From positions 1 to 64,000 of the forward strand of contig JBLRWO010000015.1 in assembly GCA_047921215.1 (NCBI GenBank): DNA of 64,000 nucleotides. Reading direction: 5' to 3'. Within the stretch, counting starts at the first letter, position 1, and every line of letters starts with the position of its first letter. Under the pieces are notes generated by a model. The model saw only the letters and a program-made list of their open reading frames with translations, made no database searches and was not told where the DNA came from. This DNA is from RECM01 sp047921215. Lineage in GTDB: Bacteria > Bacteroidota > Rhodothermia > Balneolales > Cyclonatronaceae. Position numbers and translations under genes: made by a program. Shown here piece after piece: positions 26,201 through 34,921 of this stretch.

Positions 26201-29078
26201 CCGCGGGTGCCGGGGCCAGTGCATCCTGTAAAATGACGGCCGGGTGCAATCCCTTTGCCCCGGTAGCGTCCGACACCTGGTGCCGGCACGAAAACCCGTG
26301 CATGCACAGCAGGCTGTCGCCGTTCATTCCGCGCACGGCCGGGAAGAGTTGCAGTTCACCGATATCCATGGAGGTTTTGTATTTGTCTGTCTCGTACCCG
26401 AAGCTCCCGGCCATGCCGCAGCACCCGGTTTTGAGGGCCTGCGGATCAAATCCCGCCTTGCGCAAAAGCGACAACAGCCCGTCGAGGCCGGTCAGGGCTT
26501 TGGCATGGCAGTGGCCATGCACGTACACCTTGCGGTTACGGCCATCGAAGAGGCCGTTGTTATCTCCACCGAGCCTGGAATCGAGAAAATCCTCAAAAGA
26601 TATAGCCATATCAGCAACCGCCCGGGCCTTGTCGAGCTGATCGTCTTCACACAGATCGAGGTATTCGTCGCTGAGGGTCAGGATTTCGGAGGGCTCGAGC
26701 CCGATTATGGGGATTTTTAAGTTGGCATACGGGTAGAGCCGGTCGATATTGGTCTTAGCCACTTTTTGGGCCCGTTTGAGCAGGCCTTTTGATATCTGGG
26801 TACGTCCCGATTCCAGGTGGTTTCCAACGAGAATTCTGAATCCGAGCCTTTCGAGTACTTCCGTTGCGGCAATACCGATTTCCGGTTCGTGGTAATTGAC
26901 GAAGGGGTCAATAAACAGGAGCACTTTTTCGCCATCCCGGTTGACCACGCCTCTTTTCCGGTACCAGGAACGGTATGTCTGCGCCGCAAATGTCGGGAGA
27001 TTCCGGCGGGGATCAATATTGAACAGGCGCTTGAAAATATCCTTTCCGGAATTGGAGGCCATAACCCGGTTGGCAATTCCCGGGGTAAGCGAAGCAAGCG
27101 GGTACAGGCGGGCGGCTTCCCCGAAAAACCAGGCCGACAGAGGGGTTCCGTTCTCCTCGTACCATCCCTGCATGAACTCGGCCTTCATCCGGGCCATATC
27201 AACATTGGCGGGACATTCGGTTTTGCAGGCCTTGCAGCTCAGGCAGAGGTCGAGTGCGGTTTTTATCTCTTCGGAAGAGAAGGCTTTTTCGCCCCGGCTG
27301 GTGAAATACTGGCGGAACAGGTTGGCCCGTCCCCGTGTTGTTTCACGCTCCTCGAGTGTGGCCATATACGACGGGCACATGGTTCCGCCGCTTGCGGCGA
27401 TCTTGCGGCAGGCCCCAGCGCCGTTGCACAGTTTCATGGCCTCGGCGAAGCCGCGCTCCCTGCGCCATTTGAATACGGTATTCAGGGCAGGAATCTGTTT
27501 GTCGGGGGTGAAGCGCAAATCCATGTCGATGGGTTTGGGCCTTACTATCTTGTTGGGATTGAATACATAGGCCGGATCCCAAAGCTGCTTTATACTTCTG
27601 AGCAGCGGAATGGCCTCCTTGCCCAGTACCTTTTCGATGTAGGGAGACCGCGCCCGGCCGTCGCCGTGTTCGCCCGACAGCGACCCGCGGTATTTTTTCA
27701 CCAGATCGGCCACTTCCCCGGCCATTTTCTTCATTTTTGCTGTACCACCGGGCTTTAATAGGTCGATTACGGGCCTCAAATGCAGTTCACCAACGCTGGC
27801 ATGGGCATAGAACACACAGCTGGTATTGTGTTTCTTCAGGATTTCACGGAATTCACCCACATATTCGGGAAGATCCTGGACCCGGACGGCGGTATCCTCG
27901 ACAAACGTAGGCGATTTTGAATCGCTCGAGAGACCCATCAGCAGGCCCAGTCCGGCTTTACGGAGCTCCCATACACGGTATATTTTCTCCTGGTCGGTAA
28001 ATACGGGATGCGAGTGGCCAAGCTTTTTCTTTTTGAGTACAGCAGCCAGTTCGGTGGCTTTTTCCAGCAGTTCGGCCCGGTCATCCCCCATGAATTCGAT
28101 GATGAGGATGCACTCGGGGTCGCCTTCCAGGAAAAAACGGTTTTTGCGGTGTTCGATGTTGCCTTTGGTTGCATCCATAATAATGCGGTCGATCAGCTCG
28201 ACTGCAGCGGGATGGTATTTAACGGCCTCAACCGTGGCCACCATGGCATCGTGCAGGGTGTTAAACTGTGGAATGAGCAGCACCTTCTCGCTTTCGAGAG
28301 GTACGAGGTTCATTTTAGCACTGGCGGTCATGGCCAGTGTGCCTTCGCTACCGCACAACAATTCGGCCATATTGAACAGCCGGCCGTTCGGGTTGAAAGG
28401 CTGCATCTGGAGCAGCAGATCGAGTGCATAACCGGTATTCCGCCGTTTTACTTCGGGATGCGGCCACGCGTTCAGGATGAAGTCCCGGTTTTTTTTCAGA
28501 AGCCTCAGCGTTTCACGGTAGATGCGCCCTTCGAAGGTTTCCGTGCGGGAAATGCTCTCGAGTTCATCGGGCCGCATCGGCCTGAAGGTGGCAACCGATC
28601 CCTCGCTCAGGACCGCCTCGATTTCAATGATATGTTCGCGCGTGGTTCCGTACTTGATGGAATAGGAGCCGGATGAATTGTTTCCGATCATGCCGCCAAG
28701 CATACAGCGGCTGGTAGTTGACGTGTCGGGACCGTAAAACAGTCCGTGAGGGGCCACGGCGCGGTTCAGGCTGTCGCGGATCACGCCGGGCTGTACGCGG
28801 GCATAGTGCTCAGCAGGGTTGATCTCCAGGATGCTGGTCATGAACCGGGAGGTATCCATGATCAGGCCGCCGCCTGTGGTCTGACCGGCAAGGCTGGTAC
28901 CGGCCGCTCTTGCTGTTATGTTCTGCTTGTGCCGGCGTGCATCCCGGACGATCTCCTGTATGTCGTGGGTGTTTTTCGGGAACGCAACTCCTTCTGGGAG
29001 CTCCTCGAACATGGAGGCATCGTTTGCATAGAGGTGCCTTGAGATATCGTCGGTGCGGAAGTCGTACTTTAAAGACAT
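26166..29078 (-). CDS. FAD-linked oxidase / Fe-S oxidoreductase fusion (D-lactate or 2-hydroxyacid dehydrogenase type)
   Basis: The 970-residue protein has an N-terminal FAD-binding type 4 domain (TARAAGTSLAGQTTGGGLIMD near 57-77, GGMIGNNSSGSYSIKYGTT near 128) and a FAD-oxidase C domain (~270-520). A ferredoxin region follows (CNGAGACRK near 556 and CLSCKACKTECP near 614). The C-terminal CCG-type cysteine-rich domain carries HGHCHAKAL, then GCCGMAGSFGYE near 890. The fusion oxidises a 2-hydroxy acid such as D-lactate or glycolate, passing electrons from FAD to Fe-S and then to quinone. The substrate is not determined. The last ~10 residues (GNTILEVTPSW) are read from a family A repeat, so the original C-terminus was replaced. 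Confidence 0.9.
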   Translation of the reverse strand: MSLKYDFRTDDISRHLYANDASMFEELPEGVAFPKNTHDIQEIVRDARRHKQNITARAAGTSLAGQTTGGGLIMDTSRFMTSILEINPAEHYARVQPGVIRDSLNRAVAPHGLFYGPDTSTTSRCMLGGMIGNNSSGSYSIKYGTTREHIIEIEAVLSEGSVATFRPMRPDELESISRTETFEGRIYRETLRLLKKNRDFILNAWPHPEVKRRNTGYALDLLLQMQPFNPNGRLFNMAELLCGSEGTLAMTASAKMNLVPLESEKVLLIPQFNTLHDAMVATVEAVKYHPAAVELIDRIIMDATKGNIEHRKNRFFLEGDPECILIIEFMGDDRAELLEKATELAAVLKKKKLGHSHPVFTDQEKIYRVWELRKAGLGLLMGLSSDSKSPTFVEDTAVRVQDLPEYVGEFREILKKHNTSCVFYAHASVGELHLRPVIDLLKPGGTAKMKKMAGEVADLVKKYRGSLSGEHGDGRARSPYIEKVLGKEAIPLLRSIKQLWDPAYVFNPNKIVRPKPIDMDLRFTPDKQIPALNTVFKWRRERGFAEAMKLCNGAGACRKIAASGGTMCPSYMATLEERETTRGRANLFRQYFTSRGEKAFSSEEIKTALDLCLSCKACKTECPANVDMARMKAEFMQGWYEENGTPLSAWFFGEAARLYPLASLTPGIANRVMASNSGKDIFKRLFNIDPRRNLPTFAAQTYRSWYRKRGVVNRDGEKVLLFIDPFVNYHEPEIGIAATEVLERLGFRILVGNHLESGRTQISKGLLKRAQKVAKTNIDRLYPYANLKIPIIGLEPSEILTLSDEYLDLCEDDQLDKARAVADMAISFEDFLDSRLGGDNNGLFDGRNRKVYVHGHCHAKALTGLDGLLSLLRKAGFDPQALKTGCCGMAGSFGYETDKYKTSMDIGELQLFPAVRGMNGDSLLCMHGFSCRHQVSDATGAKGLHPAVILQDALAPAPAGNTILEVTPSW

Positions 29079-29161
29079 TAGCAGGCTGGAATAGGGATTA
29101 TGGCATTTTATACCAGAAATTTAGTCATGTCCGTCAAGTAATAAAACCGATAGTTTCCGGA

Positions 29162-29632
29162 TTACTTCGGAACCCGGGCAGAGATCAGCTTTAGTTGCTT
29201 CAGAGTGTAATCGATTGACGACTCGGTAAGGTCGTCGGAGATCTGCTTGAATGTGGTACGGCTGGCCCAGGAGTTGAAACAGTCTTTAAGTTCTTTCCAG
29301 GCGGGATGCAGCATGCACGGATTCACATTGTTGCAATTCGCCATGCCAAACACGCAAGGCTGATCGTCCATATTAAAACCGGTGGCACGTAAAACATCAA
29401 TAATGCGGATATCAGCCGGTGCTACACCGAGTAAAAAACCGCCGCCGTGGCCTTTCTGCGATTTGACAAAGCCGGCCTCTACCAGCTTTCGCATTATTTT
29501 GGACAGATAGTGAGCGGGTACGCCGGTGAATGATGCCAGTTCGGCCGATTTAACTGGTTTGCCCGGAGAACGTGCCACAAGGCCTGTCATAGCCCTTAAC
29601 GCATATTGCGAAGTTTGGTTTAAAAACATCAT
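29162..29632 (-). CDS. Rrf2-family transcriptional regulator, NsrR/IscR-like
   Basis: The 156-residue protein has an N-terminal winged helix (YALRAMTGLVARSPGKPVKSAELA, then YLSKIMRKLVEAGFVKSQKGHGGGFLL, ~10-68). A cluster-binding loop has Cys at 93, 100 and 106 (CVFGMANC..NPC). The three Cys are the hallmark of Fe-S Rrf2 sensors such as NsrR (NO) and IscR; spacing is C-x6-C-x5-C. It is divergent from the heme-copper operon, whose promoter lies in the shared 313-bp interval, so it probably regulates that operon. NO sensing is inferred from the neighbourhood. Confidence 0.88.
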   Translation of the reverse strand: MMFLNQTSQYALRAMTGLVARSPGKPVKSAELASFTGVPAHYLSKIMRKLVEAGFVKSQKGHGGGFLLGVAPADIRIIDVLRATGFNMDDQPCVFGMANCNNVNPCMLHPAWKELKDCFNSWASRTTFKQISDDLTESSIDYTLKQLKLISARVPK

Positions 29633-29701
29633 AGATTCGGTTCAGGATCTGCAGATCGGTTCTGATAAATTACGCACATGATAAAATATTATTCAATAGA
29701 C

Positions 29702-29730
29702 TTGAAAGTCTTTTGATTTCAGATTATAAT
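29702..29730 (+). promoter_or_regulatory. Promoter of the heme-copper operon, with overlapping inverted repeat
   Basis: TTGAAA (29702-29707) and TATAAT (29725-29730) are 17 bases apart, a near-perfect sigma70-type promoter pointing right. TGAAA at 29703 and TTTCA at 29717 form an inverted repeat between and over the boxes, a candidate regulator site. The predicted leader is about 210 nt. No RNA element is recognised in it. Confidence 0.65.
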
Positions 29731-29945
29731 AGACAAAGTTATCCATTGAAAATGAGATGTGGACCTGGCAGAAGTTCAGCAGGATTCACTCACGCAGGAA
29801 ATCGAAGCGGTCACCAGATCAGCAATGCCGGAATATACAGCGGAAATGATAATCGTGTGGTAATAATCGAGTCAGCCGGTAATCAAAAACGGTCAATCTG
29901 CCAATGCTACTGCTATTGCAAAAAGTCCTGAAATTATCTGACAGT

Positions 29946-31325
29946 ATGTTAGCCCGGACGAGGGAAGAGCGTGCCGTGGTATGTGCCCGCCAGTGGCTGC
30001 ATACCGGCTTGCTCAGCCTGCTGCTATCCGGATTTCTCGCCGGGGTTATCGTTCTGGCCAGAACGCCATTCATTGCAGGATTAATAGACGATCCTGAAAT
30101 TGCCCGCCGCGCCCTCGTATTACATGTTGACCTGTCGTTGCTGGTTTGGATGTTCGCCTTTCTGGCCGTGCTGTATACCGCACTTGGTGGCCGGATAAAC
30201 TGGAACAACTCCATGGCGGGAATCCGGCTGGTGGTAATCGGCATTGTACTTATGGTTGCTTCCGGAGTGTTCCGGTCGGCCACTCCAGTTCTGGCAAATT
30301 ACATCCCTGTACTCGATCACCCGGTTTTCTTTTTTGGATTGCTGTTTGGCGGTACCGGCCTGGTCTACGCCTTCATATCCAATCCTTTAAGAGCGGCGGA
30401 AGAGCCGGCCTGCCCAACCATTACGCCACAATGGAGACAGAGCGGGGCGCAGACTTCGATCCGGTTTGCTGCTCTGGTAGCTGTGGTTGCTATAGTTACC
30501 ATAGCCGTGACCTTTTTGGTTACTCCGTCCGGCTTAAACCAGACCACCTTTTACGAGGTCGCGATGTGGGGAGGCGGGCATATTCTGCAGTTTGCCAGCG
30601 TTCTGGGCATGATCACCGTCTGGCTGGTACTGCTGAACAGGCTCACCGGCCAGCCCCTGGTATCGCCCCGTGTAAATCAGGCCCTGATACTGATCCTGGC
30701 TATTCCTGCCCTGCTTTCACCCCTGTTACTACTGGCCGGTACTACATCGCAAACCTATTATTCGGGGTTCACCTACCTTATGCGCTGGTTCATATTTCCG
30801 GTAGTAAGCGTTTATATGGTAACGGGTGTATTGCGCCTTGCCACTGTAGCCCGTAAGGGAAAGCTGAACCGTTCCGCGTTGTGGGGAATGTGCCTGAACG
30901 GTTTTGCAGTGAGCGCCCTTCTCACCCTCACGGGTTTCATACTGGGTGCCATGATTCGCACTTCGACCACGCTCATCCCGGCACATTACCATGCTTCGCT
31001 TGGCGGAGTAACCGTAGCCTACATGGTCATGGTTTTTTTGTTGCTGCGCGAGTTCGGTTATGGACTCAATGACCGCCGGAGCCTGAGGTTGATCCGGTTA
31101 CAACCCCTCTTGTTCGGTCTCGGACAGTTCATTTTTGTAATCGGATTTGCCTACGCGGGTCTTCAGGGCATGGGCCGCAAAATGTTCGGTTCCGACCAGA
31201 ACATTCACTCTTTTGAAGCCCTTATCGGCCTGGGCCTCATGAGTATCGGAGGTATGTTGGCCATGGCCGGCGGACTGATCTTCATCTGGATGGTTTTTAA
31301 ATCTTACATCAACGGTAAAACATAG
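29946..31325 (+). CDS. Heme-copper oxidase subunit I-like protein lacking the helix VII His pair
   Basis: The ~459-residue integral membrane protein has about 12 helices. Counted from the ATG at 29946, it keeps a helix II His (LVLHVDLSLLVW, His 60), a helix VI His (WGGGHILQF, His 212) and the helix X pair (PAHYHA, His 347 and 349). These would hold a low-spin heme and perhaps a high-spin heme. The helix VII region (LLLAGTTSQTYYSGFTYL) has no His-His, so CuB cannot be bound in the usual way. It is co-transcribed with a second, ligand-complete subunit I. It may be an electron-relay or structural subunit. An in-frame ATG at 29904 is possible but adds a poor N-terminus. Confidence 0.85.
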   Translation: MLARTREERAVVCARQWLHTGLLSLLLSGFLAGVIVLARTPFIAGLIDDPEIARRALVLHVDLSLLVWMFAFLAVLYTALGGRINWNNSMAGIRLVVIGIVLMVASGVFRSATPVLANYIPVLDHPVFFFGLLFGGTGLVYAFISNPLRAAEEPACPTITPQWRQSGAQTSIRFAALVAVVAIVTIAVTFLVTPSGLNQTTFYEVAMWGGGHILQFASVLGMITVWLVLLNRLTGQPLVSPRVNQALILILAIPALLSPLLLLAGTTSQTYYSGFTYLMRWFIFPVVSVYMVTGVLRLATVARKGKLNRSALWGMCLNGFAVSALLTLTGFILGAMIRTSTTLIPAHYHASLGGVTVAYMVMVFLLLREFGYGLNDRRSLRLIRLQPLLFGLGQFIFVIGFAYAGLQGMGRKMFGSDQNIHSFEALIGLGLMSIGGMLAMAGGLIFIWMVFKSYINGKT

Positions 31326-31331
31326 AATACC

Positions 31332-31490
31332 ATGGAAAAAGAAAAAGAAAAAGAAAAAATACACCCGGTACAGAGGTTCATGGACAATATCTGGCTGCTG
31401 CTGTTGCTGGGGCTGGCCATACCGATCCTCTCCTACACCTTCTGGGGCATCCTCGACTTGCTGGGCATTGAAAAGGGCCTTTTACCCTAA
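31332..31490 (+). CDS. Small one-helix membrane protein of the heme-copper operon, 52 residues
   Basis: It starts with an EK repeat (MEKEKEKEKIHPVQRF), followed by one helix (NIWLLLLLGLAIPILSYTFWGIL) and a short tail. It lies 6 bp after the first subunit I gene and 20 bp before the CuA subunit gene. It is comparable in size and place to subunit IIa/CbaD-type small subunits of B-family oxidases, though no direct homology can be shown. The GAAAAA repeats at its start could slip during replication. Confidence 0.75.
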   Translation: MEKEKEKEKIHPVQRFMDNIWLLLLLGLAIPILSYTFWGILDLLGIEKGLLP

Positions 31491-31510
31491 ACCTTTAAAC
31501 GAAAAAAATC

Positions 31511-32035
31511 ATGAGCATTTTTAATCCAACCGGCAGCTGGTTTCGGGCCCCTCAAGGTTCTGAACGCATGTGGATAGGCATGGCCATGGCCTGGTGCCTC
31601 GTCATGTCGGTGACTATGCCCTGGTGGCATTTTCAGGGCAAGCAGAACTCGCCAAGCGAGACCTACTCCGTCGATACTGAGGAGTTCAGGCAGAGGGTGA
31701 CGAAGTTTGTAGAGACCAACAAGGTGGGGGATATCAACGGCGTGCCGGTAGTTGAACCGGTACCGGGCGGCGATGCTTATCTGTTGGCCCAGATGTGGCG
31801 CTGGTATCCGGTACTGAAACTGAAAAAGGATCAGACCTACCGGCTACACGTCTCGTCGTTCGATCTTCAGCACGGCATGTCGATCATCCCGCTGAACATG
31901 AATTTCCATGTATTGCCGGGCTATGATTATGTGATGACCATCACGCCCACAACGGCGGGTGAGTACAGCATTGTGTGCAACGAGTTTTGCGGTATAGGCC
32001 ATCATCTGATGACCGGTCGCATCATTGTCGAATAA
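31511..32035 (+). CDS. Cytochrome c oxidase subunit II-like protein with complete CuA site
   Basis: The 174-residue protein has one N-terminal membrane helix (MWIGMAMAWCLVMSVTMPWW) and a periplasmic cupredoxin domain. The CuA ligands are all present: His in SFDLQHGMS (~121), then Cys-NEF-Cys-GIG-His-HL-Met (~157-168). CuA accepts electrons from cytochrome c or another periplasmic carrier and passes them to subunit I. One helix rather than two fits the B family (ba3-like) or CuA-containing NO reductases. It belongs directly with the next gene (12-bp gap). Confidence 0.93.
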   Translation: MSIFNPTGSWFRAPQGSERMWIGMAMAWCLVMSVTMPWWHFQGKQNSPSETYSVDTEEFRQRVTKFVETNKVGDINGVPVVEPVPGGDAYLLAQMWRWYPVLKLKKDQTYRLHVSSFDLQHGMSIIPLNMNFHVLPGYDYVMTITPTTAGEYSIVCNEFCGIGHHLMTGRIIVE

Positions 32036-32047
32036 CTTCATCCACCC

Positions 32048-33802
32048 ATGGAAAATCAACCTAATCAACCTATGAGTACTTCACCTGCAGCTGCGACCGA
32101 TTATCGTGTATGCGAAACAACCGGTCTGAACGTATTTCTGAAAGCCGAATTTTTTGTCAGGATTAATGCCGTTCTTGCGGTCATCTTTTTACTGGTGGGC
32201 GCAGTTGCCGCCATTTTGCTTGCCCTTACGCGGTGGTCGGCAGTTATGTTGCTGAACGATCTGTGGTATTACCGGATGCTCACCCTGCATGGTGTCAACA
32301 TGCTGTTATTCTGGATCATCTTTTTCGAGATGGCCATTCTGTATTTCGCCAGTACCACACTGTTAAACACGAAGATGTTCTCGCGGGCCCTGGCACACGT
32401 ATCGCTGGCCCTGATGGCAATCGGTGCTGTGGTAACGAATTACATCATATTTGCCGGTAAGGCCGATGTGTTGATCACCTCGTATCCGCCTCTGCTGGCG
32501 CACCCGCTTTTTTACCTGGGTGTCATTCTGTTCGCGGTGGGCGCGCTGCTGGTATGCGTAAACTTCTTTGCCACCCTCTACATTGCAAAAAAGAATAAAA
32601 CATATGAAGGATCGATGCCCCTGGTAACGTTCGGGGCAGCAACGGCCGCCATAATTGCCGTTGTGGCCCTGCTGCACGGTGCCGCCGCGCTGGTACCTAC
32701 CTTTTTCTGGTCGATGGGCTGGATGGAGATGATGGATCCGGGTATTTACCGGCTGCTCTGGTGGGGGCTCGGCCACCATTCCCAGCAGATCAATGTAGCG
32801 GCAATGGTATCGGTCTGGTATTTTATCGCCACCATGAGCACGGGCGCGAAACCGCTTAATGAAACGGTTTGCCGCGGGGCCTTTATACTGTACATTCTTT
32901 TCATCAACCTGGCCGCTGCACACCACCTGCTTGTAGACCCGGGCTTGAGCTCCGAATGGAAAATCTGGAACACCTCCTATGCCATGTATCTCGCGGTTCT
33001 GGCGTCCATGATCCATGGTTACACGGTTCCCGCCTCCATGGAGGTGGCCATGCGCCGCAAAGGGTATAACAAGGGCATCTTCGGATGGTTCGCCCGCCTG
33101 CCCTGGAAGGATCCCGGCTTTGCTGCCGTCGCATTATCGGTTATCATCTTCGGTTTCATCGGTGGCATTACGGGCGTAACACTTGGTACCGAGCAGATCA
33201 ACATTATGGCTCACAATACACTGCGCATACCGGGTCACTTCCACGCTACGGTGGTTGGCGGTACCTCGCTGGCGTTCATGGGTCTGTGCTACTACCTGGT
33301 GCCCCTCATTTTTCAGCGCGACTTCTATATGAAGAAGCTGGCCCGTATCCAGCCATGGCTTTTCGGTGGTGGCATCGTTGTACTTTCCATGGGGATGTCG
33401 TTCGCCGGAACCTACGGGGTGCCGCGGCGACTTTCCGACTCCGATTTCAGCGGTGCCATTTTGGAAGCCGGTTTTGATCCGGTTGCGCACATCATGCTGG
33501 CGGTACTGGGCATAGGCGGCATCATCGCATTTCTCGGTCTGCTGCTGTTCATTGTGCTGGTGGTGGGAGCGGTCTTCTTCGGCCCGTCGCTAAAAGGCAA
33601 GCGGATGCCTTCCTGGCAGAGCACCGAGGAGCAGACGATGACCAACGAACTCATCAGCAAAGGCTATGAAGAAGAAGGACGTGACTTTGAGCATGTTAAA
33701 ACACCGGGTACGGTGGTGTTGGTCATCATCTTTCTGCTCAGCTTTGCCATCTACTATTTTGCAAATTGGGCGGCGCTCGCCGATCTGTGGCATGTGAGAT
33801 AA
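32048..33802 (+). CDS. Heme-copper reductase subunit I, atypical (Gln in place of the active-site Tyr); candidate NO reductase or B-family oxidase
   Basis: The 584-residue protein has 12-14 helices. The ligand set is complete: His 81 (LTLHGVNMLLFW) and His 399 for low-spin heme, His 397 (IPGHFHA) for high-spin heme, and His 243 (WWGLGHHSQQ), His 292 and His 293 (AAAHHLLVDPG) for CuB or FeB. The HHxxxDPG stretch resembles B-family enzymes. Where oxygen reductases have G-H-P-x-V-Y, with Tyr cross-linked to His, this protein has G-H-H-S-Q-Q, so Gln 247 replaces Tyr. Loss of that Tyr is typical of NO reductases among heme-copper enzymes. With an NsrR/IscR-like regulator next door, NO reduction is a good hypothesis. 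Which NOR or oxidase clade it belongs to cannot be decided by eye. Confidence 0.88.
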   Translation: MENQPNQPMSTSPAAATDYRVCETTGLNVFLKAEFFVRINAVLAVIFLLVGAVAAILLALTRWSAVMLLNDLWYYRMLTLHGVNMLLFWIIFFEMAILYFASTTLLNTKMFSRALAHVSLALMAIGAVVTNYIIFAGKADVLITSYPPLLAHPLFYLGVILFAVGALLVCVNFFATLYIAKKNKTYEGSMPLVTFGAATAAIIAVVALLHGAAALVPTFFWSMGWMEMMDPGIYRLLWWGLGHHSQQINVAAMVSVWYFIATMSTGAKPLNETVCRGAFILYILFINLAAAHHLLVDPGLSSEWKIWNTSYAMYLAVLASMIHGYTVPASMEVAMRRKGYNKGIFGWFARLPWKDPGFAAVALSVIIFGFIGGITGVTLGTEQINIMAHNTLRIPGHFHATVVGGTSLAFMGLCYYLVPLIFQRDFYMKKLARIQPWLFGGGIVVLSMGMSFAGTYGVPRRLSDSDFSGAILEAGFDPVAHIMLAVLGIGGIIAFLGLLLFIVLVVGAVFFGPSLKGKRMPSWQSTEEQTMTNELISKGYEEEGRDFEHVKTPGTVVLVIIFLLSFAIYYFANWAALADLWHVR

Positions 33803-33813
33803 ACCAGCTCACG

Positions 33814-33875
33814 ACTATTGCCCAGGCAACTTCCCGCTACCACCGTACGACGGGAAGTGGTCCCGGGCAGATAGT
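33814..33875 (+). other. Nested stem-loop between subunit I and SCO genes
   Basis: Three nested pairings share one centre: ACTAT/ATAGT, TGCCC/GGGCA and ACTTCCCG/CGGGAAGT, with a 14-base loop. There is no T tract, so it is more likely an mRNA-stability or processing hairpin that sets relative expression within the operon than a terminator. Confidence 0.6.
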
Positions 33876-33940
33876 TAACCCATAATACAAACCGCAATCC
33901 GTGATGCCGTTCCACACTTAATGAGGCTGAACCAAACCCA

Positions 33941-34921
33941 ATGAAACTGATTACCAATATCGAGCAGTACTTCATGTCATGGCGTTTCCCGGTATTCATG
34001 CTTGCCACCATGTTCCTGTTCTGGGTGCTCATCCTGATTATGGCTTTTATTCCCGTAACGGAGTCGGCTTTCGGTTCTTTTGCCGAGGATTTCAAAGTCT
34101 GGTGTTTCGGTTATGACCCTGAAACAGGCAGCATGAAATACATCTATCTGGTGATGTACACCGTTAATCCGGCCATGCTGGCAGGGGTAATTGTAGCTGT
34201 ATGGTCAACTCAGCTCCGCGAGGTGCTGGCTGCTCCGGCGCGCATGGTTCGTTATGTTGTACACGCCTCTGTTCTGGTTCTGGTTGTGAGTCTGGGTTTC
34301 CTTTCATCGTATGAGACGCAAGATGAGAGTTTCCCGGAATTCCGTGCGGAGGCACTGCGGGTATCGTTGAATGCGCCGGTAATCCGCCTTACAGATCAGG
34401 ATGAACAGATTGTCCAACTCGACGACTACCGGGGCAGGGTGGTTCTGCTCACCTCGGTGTACGCATCCTGTGCCGATACCTGTCCGCTCATCCTGCAGCA
34501 GGCGCGCAGGGTGCTTGAAGGGGTCGACCCGGCCCTGCGAAACGATCTGGTATTTATGGCCGTTACCATGCAGCCGGAAAAAGACACCCCCGAGCTTCTT
34601 AAACGCGTTGCCGGTTTCTACCATCTTGACGAATATGCCCCCGCCTACCACTTGCTCACCGGCGGGCAGGAGGAGGTCGATCAGGTTCTCGACGTCATGA
34701 ATGTAGCCCGCATAGCCAACCCGGCCACCGGCGAAATCGAACATGTGAATATCTTCTATTTCATAGACCGGGAGGGCAGAATCGCATACCGTTTCACGCT
34801 GGGTGAGATCCAGGAAGAGTGGATGATACAGGCCGCAGAACTGTTGCTTGCCGAGACCGGCCCAACAGAACAGCCCACCGCCGAAGAACAATTAGCCGTC
34901 GATGAGCGGAAACTCGAGTAA
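33941..34921 (+). CDS. SCO1/SenC-type copper chaperone with three-helix membrane domain
   Basis: The 326-residue protein has three predicted helices in the first ~125 residues (FPVFMLATMFLFWVLILIMAF, IYLVMYTVNPAMLAGVIVAVW, VHASVLVLVVSLGFL). A thioredoxin-fold SCO domain follows with the Cu motif C-ADT-C (Cys 176, Cys 180) and a later His in EIEHVNIFYF (~267). SCO proteins load or reduce the CuA site of subunit II. Most have a single anchor, so the extra helices are unusual. Its last 20 bp overlap the next gene, indicating tight coupling. Confidence 0.88.
   Translation: MKLITNIEQYFMSWRFPVFMLATMFLFWVLILIMAFIPVTESAFGSFAEDFKVWCFGYDPETGSMKYIYLVMYTVNPAMLAGVIVAVWSTQLREVLAAPARMVRYVVHASVLVLVVSLGFLSSYETQDESFPEFRAEALRVSLNAPVIRLTDQDEQIVQLDDYRGRVVLLTSVYASCADTCPLILQQARRVLEGVDPALRNDLVFMAVTMQPEKDTPELLKRVAGFYHLDEYAPAYHLLTGGQEEVDQVLDVMNVARIANPATGEIEHVNIFYFIDREGRIAYRFTLGEIQEEWMIQAAELLLAETGPTEQPTAEEQLAVDERKLE

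Noticed and set aside
26817..28676. Plus-strand frames up to 313 codons inside the FAD/Fe-S oxidoreductase
   Set aside because: They are antisense to conserved Fe-S and FAD domains and have no start signals or homology pattern.
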